Assembly: GCA_016870115.1 (NCBI GenBank)
Contig: VGCH01000010.1
Coordinates: forward strand, 1 to 64,000
Reading direction: 5' to 3'
DNA: 64,000 nt
Source: Alphaproteobacteria bacterium
GTDB lineage: Bacteria; Pseudomonadota; Alphaproteobacteria; Reyranellales; Reyranellaceae
A program made the translations under genes and the position numbers. Below are positions 56,787-64,000 of this stretch, piece after piece (within the stretch, counting starts at the first letter, position 1; every line of letters starts with the position of its first letter). The notes beneath the pieces were generated by a model. That model did not search any database. It worked only from the letters and a program-made list of their open reading frames with translations, and had not been told where the DNA came from.

Positions 56787-58906
56787 ATGCCGCCGATTCT
56801 CGTGCGCGCTTTCGGCGTGCTGGCGTTGCTGATCGCGTTCGGCGCGCCCGCGCCCCTATGGGCGCAGAGCGGCAAAGCCGTCGACGACTCCTCGCCGCGC
56901 GTGCGTCTGCTGCTGGATCTGCTGCCGACCCCGAGGTGCGGACGTGGCTGGAGAAGCGCGCCGCCGACAAGCCCGCGCCGCCGCCGCCCGTCGCTGCCGA
57001 CACCAGCTTGGCGAGCGAGTTCACGAGCCAGCTTGGACATGCCCGCGACCACCTCAGGCGCGTGGTGACGGCCGCACCCGGCCTGGTGAGCGAGCTGGGC
57101 AAGGTGGGGCAGACCGTCGGCCGCGAGTTCAAGGAGCACGGGGTCCTGCCGCTGCTGCTGCTGATCGCCGCCGCCATCGCGCTGGGGTACGGCGTGGAGT
57201 GGCTGTTCTGGTGGGGCAGCAAGGGGCTGCGCGCCTGGATCACGGCCCTGCCGCTGGACAGCGTGGGCGCGCGACTGGGCGCGATGCTGGCTCGGCTGGG
57301 ATTCGGGCTGAGCTGGGTGGTGCTGTTCGGCGCCGGCAGCGTCGGCGCCTTCCTTGTCTTCAGCTGGCCGCCACTCTTGCGCCAGATCGTGCTCGGCTAT
57401 CTCATGGCGTTTCTCGTGACGCGCATCGCCGTCGTCGCCGGGCGCTTCCTCCTGTCGGCGGGCGCGGAGCGGTTTCGCATTCTGCCCATGGACACGCCGA
57501 CGGCCGCGTACTGGCATCGCCGGCTCGTCGTGTTCGTCGGTTGGACGGCGTTCATCATTGTCACGATGTCGCTCCTCAACACGCTCGGCCTATCGCCAGA
57601 AGCGCGCCGGTTGATCGGTGCCGCCACCGCTCTGGTTCATGTGGCGATCCTGCTGGAGGCGGTGTGGCGCCGCCCCGGCGGCGATCCGGCGCACACCCGG
57701 CGCCGGGCGCTCGTGACGTGGGGCCTGACCCTCTTCGTGGTGGCGCTGTGGGTTCTGCGGGTGGGCGACGCCATCGCGCTGTTCCGAACTCTGCTTTTGT
57801 TGGTGTGTACGCCGCTGTTCGTGCGCGGCACCAGCCACGCCGTAAAGCACCTGCTGCGCACACCTGGCACGGAGCACGCCACCGGGGAGCCGCCCAGCGT
57901 CGCGACGGTGGTGCTGGAACGCGGCCTGCGCGTGCTGATCGTGATCGGCGCCGTGGTGCTGCTGGCGCGCATCTGGGGCATCGGCGTCGACGATTTCACC
58001 GCCGGCCATTCGGCCTGGACGCGCCTGATGCAGGGCCTCGCCAACGCTCTCGTCATTGCGCTAGTCGCGGATCTGCTGTGGCACGTGCTGCGCGGCATGA
58101 TCGACTGCCGGCTGGCGGAGGCGCGAGGCGTCGGCGACGCGCTCGATGAGGAGGAGCAGCGCCGGCGGGCGCGGCTCAACACGTTGCTGCCGATCTTCCG
58201 CAACATCCTCGGGATCGTTGTCTTCGCGGTGGCGATCATGATGGCGCTGTCGGCGTTGGGCGTGGAGATCGGCCCCTTGATCGCTGGCGCCGGCGTCGTT
58301 GGCGTGGCGCTCGGCTTCGGCGCGCAGACGCTGGTGCGCGACATCATCAGCGGCATGTTCTTCCTGCTCGATGACGCCTTCCGCATCGGCGAGTACATCC
58401 AGGCCGGCTCCTACAAGGGCACCGTCGAGTCCTTCAGCTTGCGCTCGATCAAGCTGCGCCATCACAGGGGCACGCTCTACACCGTGCCCTTCGGCGTGCT
58501 GGGCGCGGTGCAGAACGGCAGCCGTGACTGGGTGATCGACAAGATGACGATCGGCATCACCTACGACAGCGACATCGACGCGGCGAAGAAGATCATCAAG
58601 GGCATCGGCAAGGAACTGGCGGAGATTCCCGAGTTCAAGCCGCACATCCTGCAGCCGCTCAAGATGCAGGGCGTCGAGAACTTCAGCGACTCGGCGATCG
58701 AAGTCCGGCTCAAGATGATGACCAAGCCCGGTGAGCAGTTCACCATCCGCCGCCGCGCCTACGCCATGATCAAGAAGGCCTTCGACGAAGCGGGCATCAA
58801 GTTCGCACGGCCCATGGCGATGCTCGCCGAAGGCGCCGGCATCAATCCGGCCGCTGCGGCGGCCGCGCGCCAGGCCGAGGCGGAGAAGGCCGCTCCGGCG
58901 ACCTAG
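56787..58906 (+). CDS. MscS-family mechanosensitive channel (frameshifted near its 5' end)
   Basis: Two frames make one protein. ATG 56787 opens a clear signal peptide (MPPILVRAFGVLALLIAFG, cleaved after LWAQ) that reads to about 56924. The frame then breaks, and the next frame carries DPEVRTWLEKRA and the rest to 58906. Inserting one base after 56924 would give about 706 residues. Many hydrophobic spans precede the MscS pore and beta domain, with GVALGFGAQTLVRDIISG and YKGTVESFSLRSIKLRHHRG. Such channels release solutes under osmotic shock. The damage may be real or a sequencing error. Confidence 0.82.
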
Positions 58907-58907
58907 A

Positions 58908-58935
58908 GGGGCTCGCCGCGCCCGCGGCAAGCCCC
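58908..58935 (+). terminator. Hairpin after the MscS-like gene
   Basis: GGGGCT (58908-58913) pairs with AGCCCC (58930-58935), and GCCGC pairs with GCGGC inside it, with one mismatch. It starts one base after the stop codon. There is no T tract, so it is a weak intrinsic terminator, but it sits between convergent genes. Confidence 0.45.
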
Positions 58936-59051
58936 GCATCTGCGCCACCGGGCGGTCCTTGCCGGCAGCGACAGAGGTTCAGGTTCAGCGGCCGGTTTGC
59001 GACGCGCGCAGCGCAAGGACCAAGCCGCCTTCAGCGGCCCGGCCCGAAGTC

Positions 59052-59894
59052 TCAGTCCTGCCAGTTCATCGTTTGCCGCATCGCCTTCTCGAACGACTCG
59101 AAGTCCAGCCGCTTGCGCACATCTGCGATCATCTTTGCGTCGTTGCCGACGAGATACCGCAGCTTCGGCTCCGGATCGTGAACCGCGTTGTAGATCGCAA
59201 TCGCCACGTCCTCGGGGTCGCCCCGCTTGCCGCCCGGCACGGTAATGCCGCGCATCGCCGTTTCGAACCGCTCTGCGCGCTCCCAGTACAGCGAGCTCTC
59301 GTTGAATGCGGCGGCGGCCTGGATATTGTTGCGGAACTCCGTCGCGAACCCGCCCGGCTCAACGACAATGATCCGCACGCCGAGCGGCCGCACCTCGTAG
59401 TGCAGCGCCTCGCTGATCGCCTCCAGCGCCTGCTTGCTCGCCGCGTAGAACCCGCCGTAGGGCGGCGCCACGATTCCCGCGATCGAGGACACGTTAATGA
59501 TCGTGCCCGCGCCGCGCTTGCGCATCGCCGGCAGCACCGCGCGGATCACCCGGAGCGCGCCGAGGACGTTCGTGTCGAACTGCCGCTTCACCTCGTCGTC
59601 CGTCGCGTCCTCGATGGGTGATTTCAGCTCCAGGCCGGCGTTGTTCACCAGCACATCGATCGGCGCCGCCTTCGACGCTTCGGTCACGGCTTTCTTCACC
59701 GAGGCGTCATCGAGCACGTCGAGTTGCAGCACCTTGATGTTGTCGAGCTTCTCGGCATCGCGCGCTTTCTCGAGCGCGCCTGCCTTCCTGGTGTCGCGCA
59801 TGGTCGCCAAGACGCTGTCGCCTTTTCGGGCGAACTGCCGCGCCGTCAGCATGCCAAACCCGCTGCTGCACCCTGTGACCAGGACGTTGGCCAT
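59052..59894 (-). CDS. Short-chain dehydrogenase/reductase (SDR oxidoreductase)
   Basis: The start is ATG 59894 (MANVLVTGCSSGFG), giving 280 residues, with AGGAGGAA a few bases upstream. Motifs are TGCSSGFG, NNAG and YAASKQALEA. The glycine motif and longer C-terminus fit SDRs related to retinol or 17-beta-hydroxysteroid dehydrogenases. It is convergent with the MscS-like gene. Confidence 0.9.
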   Translation of the reverse strand: MANVLVTGCSSGFGMLTARQFARKGDSVLATMRDTRKAGALEKARDAEKLDNIKVLQLDVLDDASVKKAVTEASKAAPIDVLVNNAGLELKSPIEDATDDEVKRQFDTNVLGALRVIRAVLPAMRKRGAGTIINVSSIAGIVAPPYGGFYAASKQALEAISEALHYEVRPLGVRIIVVEPGGFATEFRNNIQAAAAFNESSLYWERAERFETAMRGITVPGGKRGDPEDVAIAIYNAVHDPEPKLRYLVGNDAKMIADVRKRLDFESFEKAMRQTMNWQD

Positions 59895-59955
59895 GTGTCG
59901 TTCCTCCTGAAGCTGTTCTTCGGGTGCCTGTATCTGCCCCGCTGTGAAGTCCAGC

Positions 59956-60507
59956 TTAGGGCAATTCGTGGCCGCGGCCGATGTTGCGGATGGTTTCGGC
60001 GAGGTGCGGTTTGGCCGCGAGCAGGGCGTGGCGGTAGGCCTGCAGCCCTTGCAGGAGAGCGCCGCCGCGGCCCAGCAGCCGGTCGGCGAACTCGACCATG
60101 CGGGTGTTGGGCCAGCCATGCTTGCGCAGCTCCAGGAGCCGCAGAAACGCCGCCGTCTCCTGGCCGGGCCGGAACTGGCTCATCAGGATCGCGGTCGCGG
60201 CGGTCGAGCGCGAGATGCCGGCGTGGCAATGGACCAGCAGATGGTCGGTCGGACCGGCGTGGATGCGCTCGCCGAAGGTGAGGATTTCGGCCACCTGCGC
60301 CTCGGTGCAGGCCTCGAAGCCGGGATACTCGGCAACCACGTCGTCGAAGCGCAGCAGCGCGCTCTCCCGCGCGCCGAGGCGCGCGAGCGCAGGCGGCAGG
60401 GGCTCATCGGTGTCGATGATGGAGAGCACGTGACTGACGCCCGCGCCGGCGTGGCTTGCGATCTCGGGAATGCCGCAGATCGTGACCTTGTAGGGAGTGT
60501 CGACCAT
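59956..60507 (-). CDS. Dual-specificity-like protein tyrosine phosphatase
   Basis: The 183-residue product has the signature HCHAGISRS with Cys94 and Arg100 of the CX5R loop. RFDDV near residue 54 may supply the general acid aspartate. It has no signal peptide or membrane span. Its target is unknown, and no tyrosine kinase is nearby. The gene lies just downstream of the TauE/SafE-type permease gene (8-base gap) and is probably co-transcribed with it. Confidence 0.87.
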   Translation of the reverse strand: MVDTPYKVTICGIPEIASHAGAGVSHVLSIIDTDEPLPPALARLGARESALLRFDDVVAEYPGFEACTEAQVAEILTFGERIHAGPTDHLLVHCHAGISRSTAATAILMSQFRPGQETAAFLRLLELRKHGWPNTRMVEFADRLLGRGGALLQGLQAYRHALLAAKPHLAETIRNIGRGHELP

Positions 60508-60514
60508 ACCGCCT

Positions 60515-61252
60515 CTATAGCAGACCGCGTGCCATGTGCAGGCCGATCCCCAGCATGCCGAGGAGGAAGATGCGGCGGAAGGTTTCGGGTGAGACCGCGT
60601 TACGCACGCGCTGGCCGAGCCAGACGCCGATGAAGACGGGGATGTTGGCCAGCAGCCCGCCCACCAGATTGCCGGTGTTGAAGGCGCCCTGGCTCGCGAG
60701 CGCGATGGTGAGCGCCGTCATGATGAAGACGAAGAGGATGCCCAGCGCCTGGACGAGTTCGTCCTTGGTGAGCTCGAGCGACTGCATGTAGGGCAGGAAA
60801 GGGACGGCGCCGATGCCCGTCACGCCGGTCACCGCACCGGTCGCGACGCCGCTCGCGATGTTTGCCCAGGGTTCGGCGACGCGCGGCGTGCGCGGGCGCC
60901 AGGCGACCAGCGCGATGAGGCCGTAGAGCGCCAGCACGACGCCGAGCCAGGCGACGGCGGCGGGGCTGCCGAGCTTGCCGAACCCCCAGGCGGTCGCGAG
61001 CGTGGCCGCCGCGATGGTGAGGCCCATCGGCCAGAAACGCTTCAGCAGCGGACGGAACCGGCCGCCATAGAAGGCCTGCCAGACATTGGTGGCGATGGTG
61101 GGCAGCGTCATGATGGCAAGCGCGTCGCTGAGCGGCAGCGCGAGCGTCATGATCGCCACCGCCGTCGGCGGCAGGCCCATGCCGACGCCGCCCTTCACCA
61201 GACCCGCGATCAGGAACGCCGCGGCCACCACCGCGATCTGCGTTTCGGTCAT
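60515..61252 (-). CDS. TauE/SafE family (TSUP) permease
   Basis: The 245-residue protein has about eight hydrophobic segments and the TSUP start AAFLIAGLVKGGVGMGLP. The second half has the related GVATGAVTGVTGIGAVPFLPY repeat. Members export sulfite, sulfoacetate or other organosulfur anions. The stop is 7 bases from the phosphatase gene, and the start lies 12 bases after the CoA-transferase subunit gene, so the five genes from 63844 to 59956 may form one operon. Confidence 0.87.
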   Translation of the reverse strand: MTETQIAVVAAAFLIAGLVKGGVGMGLPPTAVAIMTLALPLSDALAIMTLPTIATNVWQAFYGGRFRPLLKRFWPMGLTIAAATLATAWGFGKLGSPAAVAWLGVVLALYGLIALVAWRPRTPRVAEPWANIASGVATGAVTGVTGIGAVPFLPYMQSLELTKDELVQALGILFVFIMTALTIALASQGAFNTGNLVGGLLANIPVFIGVWLGQRVRNAVSPETFRRIFLLGMLGIGLHMARGLL

Positions 61253-61264
61253 GGCGGCGACGGT

Positions 61265-62017
61265 TCAGGCCGCGGCGGGAAAGACGCGATCGACGAAACG
61301 CGGATAGGCGTCGCGCAGCTCGGCGGCCACGGGCCCCCGGATGGAAGCGAGCGTGGCCGCGTCGGGCTCGCGCGTGGGGCCGAGATCGGGCGCCACCTCG
61401 AAGGCAAAGCCCGTGTTGTCGCGGACCTCCTCCAGCGTGCGACCGGGATGGAGGCTGCGCAGCACGAAGCGCCGGCGCGGCCGGTCGAAATCGAACCAGC
61501 AGAGATCGGTCAGCAGGCCGATCGGGCCGCCGGGGCGATAGACGCCGTCATCGCGCGGACCGGCGGCCGAGATGAAGTCCACCTTCTCGACCATCACGCG
61601 GCGGGTGTGCTCTTCGCGGAACAGGATCACGCGCGGCACCAGATGGTAGAGGTAGGCCGAGCCGAACGAGCCCGGCCAGCGCACCTTCATGCGCGGATAC
61701 TCGCCGCCCGCGCCCACCAGATTGATGTTGGCGGCGCCGTCGATCTGGCCGCCTCCGAGAAAGAACGCGTCGACGCGACCTTCGGCCGCCATGTCGAACA
61801 GCTCGACGCCGCCCGAGTTCATCGCGTTGTGCCGGCGGCTGCCCAGGATCGTGACATGCAGGCGCCGCGCCGGCGTTTCGGCGGCGGCCCGGCGGCGCGC
61901 GAGCAGGGCACCGGCACCCGGGATCGGCGAGGACGCGCCGACCGCGACGCTGCGGCAACCCGCCAGCAGGCCCGCGATGGTGTGGATCAGCAGTTCCTGC
62001 CGTGAGACCGCGCTCAT
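61265..62017 (-). CDS. CoA-transferase-like subunit beta (IpdB/GctB family)
   Basis: The 250-residue product has the family I CoA-transferase fold, with GGGQIDGAANINLVGAGG and MKVRWPGSFG. In true transferases the beta subunit has a catalytic glutamate in an ENG-type motif; the matching loop here is MNSGGVEL. This resembles IpdB, the subunit of a ring-cleaving CoA hydrolase in steroid breakdown. A hydrolase function is thus possible. The start overlaps the alpha-subunit stop in ATGA. Confidence 0.82.
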   Translation of the reverse strand: MSAVSRQELLIHTIAGLLAGCRSVAVGASSPIPGAGALLARRRAAAETPARRLHVTILGSRRHNAMNSGGVELFDMAAEGRVDAFFLGGGQIDGAANINLVGAGGEYPRMKVRWPGSFGSAYLYHLVPRVILFREEHTRRVMVEKVDFISAAGPRDDGVYRPGGPIGLLTDLCWFDFDRPRRRFVLRSLHPGRTLEEVRDNTGFAFEVAPDLGPTREPDAATLASIRGPVAAELRDAYPRFVDRVFPAAA

Positions 62018-62853
62018 TCGGCGGCCTGGCGTCGCGGCGCGACATGGGTGTCGAGATAGCGCACGAACCCGTCGTCGCTGCGCGCGAGCTCGCCGTAGTG
62101 CGCCATGTGGGCCTCGTCGATGCCGTAACGTTCGTCGAGACCGAGCGGCCAGGCGCCGCGCTCCGCGATCGCCACCGCGCGGGCGTAGATCGCGGGCAGG
62201 GCGGCCGCCGCCGTCGTCTCGTCGGCCATCAGGTCCACATCCTCGCGAACCTCTTCCACGGTGACCAACGCGCCGTGACGGGCGGCCTGTGCCATCAGCG
62301 CGGCATCGCGCCGGCGGCCGATGAAGACATGGCCGTTGCGGTCGGCATAGTCGGCGTGGATCAGCGCGAAATCGGGCCGGATCGCGGGCAGCAGCACGAT
62401 GGGATCGCGCGCGGCCGCGAAGGGATTGTCCTGCACCTTCCAGTCCGGACGGTGCTTTAGCAGGTCGCTGCCGATCAGCCCGCGCAGCGGGATGAAGGGA
62501 ATGTCCTTCCGCCCCGCCTCAAGCGCGGCGTAGATCGCGGGGCAAGTCGCATCGAACAGCCGGAGCGAGCCGCGTGCCACCGCCGCCTGGAAACGGTGCG
62601 GCGTGCCGTACTCGCCGAAGGTGATGGCCGAGGTTTCGAGCGTCGCGACGGCACCGGCACCGATCAGCAGATCGACCGGCAGGCCCGCGATCGGCACGCA
62701 CACGACATGCAGGTCTCGCGTGCCGCGCCGCACCAGGGCGCGGGCGAGCTCCATCGGCGCGCCGGAATTGTCGGTGCCGATTGCCACGCTCGCACCATCG
62801 GGGACGAGGGCGGCCAGCGCGTCGGCCGAGGCGAGGAGCCAGTCTGGGGTCAT
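62014..62853 (-). CDS. CoA-transferase-like subunit alpha (IpdA/GctA family)
   Basis: I place the start at ATG 62853 (MTPDWLLASADAL), giving 279 residues. The fold is indicated by GASVAIGTDNS, TSAITFGEYGTPHRF and DFALIHADYADRNGHV. The enzyme should act together with the beta subunit encoded next, with which it overlaps by four bases. The substrate is not known. The neighbours (permease, phosphatase, lipase-like hydrolase) do not fix a pathway. Confidence 0.82.
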   Translation of the reverse strand: MTPDWLLASADALAALVPDGASVAIGTDNSGAPMELARALVRRGTRDLHVVCVPIAGLPVDLLIGAGAVATLETSAITFGEYGTPHRFQAAVARGSLRLFDATCPAIYAALEAGRKDIPFIPLRGLIGSDLLKHRPDWKVQDNPFAAARDPIVLLPAIRPDFALIHADYADRNGHVFIGRRRDAALMAQAARHGALVTVEEVREDVDLMADETTAAAALPAIYARAVAIAERGAWPLGLDERYGIDEAHMAHYGELARSDDGFVRYLDTHVAPRRQAAE

Positions 62854-62881
62854 GCGAACCTCTTGGGCACGCGCAATCCTG

Positions 62882-63844
62882 TCAGGCGAGCGCGCGATTG
62901 GCCAGCCGGTCCCACGCATGCCAGAAGCGCGCGCGGATCGCGTCGGTCTCCATCATGATCTCGTGCCGCGCGTCGTCGAAGCGTTCCAGCTCGCCGGCGG
63001 ACAGGCGCGCGGCGACCGGCGCGTGGCTCGCGGAGTCGACCAGCCGGTCCTGGCCGGCGCTGAGGAGGGTGAGGGGCGGCACGATCGTCTCAAGCAAGCC
63101 CGGCCGGTTCTGCTTGTCGACCGAGCGGATGGCCTGGCGGACCCAGCCGATGCTGGGACCGCCCAGCAGCAGGCGCGGCTCGGCGCCGTACCAGACGTCG
63201 GTGAAGCGGTAGCGGCGCTCGTCGTGGGTCACGCGGTTGATGGCGAACTCGCGGCCGATCACGCGGAAGGGGCCGGTTCCGTAGAGGTAGCGCTGGTCCA
63301 CGGCGGCGACCGGCGGCATCAGCAACAGGATGGTGCGCAGGATCGCCTCGCGCTTCAGCGCCGTCATGGGCGCGGCGAGCAGCCCACCGGTGAGCCAGGT
63401 CGATCCGCGCTCGGCCAGCGAGCGCAAGAGCACATGCCCGCCCATGGAATGGCAGAGCGCCAGCACCGGACCCCCGGTGGGCAGCGCCGCGCGCCGGACC
63501 GCGTCGAGGTCATTCATATAGGTTTCGAAATCGTCGATGTGGCCGGTTTGGCGATCGGGCAGCGGGCGGGTGGACAGGCCTTGCCCGCGCCAGTCCGTCG
63601 CAACCACCGCGAAGTCCCGGACCAGCAGCTCGCCCACGATCTCGGTGGCGTACTTCTCGATGAATTCGCCGCGGCCGGTCAGCACCAACACGGTGGCGCG
63701 CGGCGTGGCGGGGCCGGTCCAGCTCGCGACCCGGATGCGCCCGTCGCGGACGGCGACGAAGCCGGCGCGATCCGGCGGACGCCATGTCGCGGCATAGGCG
63801 GCCGGTACGGCGGCCGGTAGGGCATCGGGGTCGGCGGCGAACAT
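62882..63844 (-). CDS. Monoacylglycerol-lipase/lysophospholipase-like alpha/beta hydrolase
   Basis: The 320-residue product has the nucleophile elbow LCHSMGGH (Ser133), an aspartate in SAGQDRLVD and a histidine in DARHEIMME, a complete triad. DWRGQGLS near residue 84 is typical of the PldB/Serine aminopeptidase S33 family. There is no signal peptide. The substrate is probably a lysophospholipid or monoacylglycerol. The 156 bases beyond its start, to the window end, show no gene or clear promoter. Confidence 0.85.
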   Translation of the reverse strand: MFAADPDALPAAVPAAYAATWRPPDRAGFVAVRDGRIRVASWTGPATPRATVLVLTGRGEFIEKYATEIVGELLVRDFAVVATDWRGQGLSTRPLPDRQTGHIDDFETYMNDLDAVRRAALPTGGPVLALCHSMGGHVLLRSLAERGSTWLTGGLLAAPMTALKREAILRTILLLMPPVAAVDQRYLYGTGPFRVIGREFAINRVTHDERRYRFTDVWYGAEPRLLLGGPSIGWVRQAIRSVDKQNRPGLLETIVPPLTLLSAGQDRLVDSASHAPVAARLSAGELERFDDARHEIMMETDAIRARFWHAWDRLANRALA

Positions 63845-64000
63845 CGACCGCAGCCTTGTGACGAAACGCGCCGCCTTAGGCCAGCCTTGATTTGGGCATT
63901 TCCGCCCACTTCGCGTCCGCTCCCTTTACCGTCCGCGGGCCCAAGGCTATAGAGCCTGTGCGGAGCGTTCTGGCTGTCATGGTCCGTCTGGCGTCGGTCC

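Overview
The window is a chromosomal segment of a high-GC alphaproteobacterium. The gene order tuf, tRNA-Trp, secE, nusG, rplKAJL, rpoBC, rpsLG, fusA, tuf, then the full S10, spc and alpha ribosomal operons, is alphaproteobacterial. So are the 338-residue RpoA, the adenylate kinase with a four-cysteine LID, and the absence of rpmJ after secY. A Rhodospirillales or Reyranella-like host is a reasonable guess, but the sequence alone does not settle the genus.

Positions 1-31,017 carry one unbroken plus-strand block of translation and transcription genes. It starts inside a first EF-Tu gene and then runs through tRNA-Trp, secE-nusG, rplK-rplA, an L10-type leader, rplJ-rplL, two strong hairpins, rpoB-rpoC, a terminator and a good sigma-70-like promoter. 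After that come the str operon (rpsL, rpsG, fusA, second tuf), the S10 and spc operons (rpsJ to secY and adk), a second clear promoter, and the alpha operon (rpsM, rpsK, rpoA, rplQ). rpsM has a TTG start codon, and both rplJ and rpoA probably start at GTG.

Positions 31,100-46,150 are accessory. A long acyl-CoA dehydrogenase is divergent from a coupled four-gene operon: a crotonase-fold protein without the usual catalytic glutamates, a periplasmic transglutaminase-like protein, a class III cyclase fused to an FHA domain, and a membrane Ser/Thr kinase with a very long charged coiled coil and a peptidoglycan-binding domain. This is the best candidate for an undescribed signalling system here. 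It is followed by a NitT/TauT-type ABC importer with two different permeases. That importer is divergent from an isocitrate-lyase/PEP-mutase family enzyme across a perfect 19-bp palindrome. A small membrane protein, an alpha/beta hydrolase and a tandem pair of FAD-linked 2-hydroxyacid dehydrogenases complete this part.

Positions 46,150-64,000 hold housekeeping and catabolic genes: Sua5-type threonylcarbamoyl-AMP synthase, CysQ, MTA/SAH nucleosidase, four short-chain dehydrogenases, an LLM flavin oxidoreductase, an MscS-like channel, a tyrosine phosphatase, a TauE/SafE permease, a two-subunit CoA-transferase-like pair and a monoacylglycerol-lipase-like hydrolase. Two genes look damaged. The TPR gene has ten exact 141-bp repeats and a TGA where a conserved TGG Trp codon belongs. 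The MscS-like gene has a one-base frameshift just after its signal peptide.

No CRISPR array, insertion sequence, integrase or phage gene was seen.
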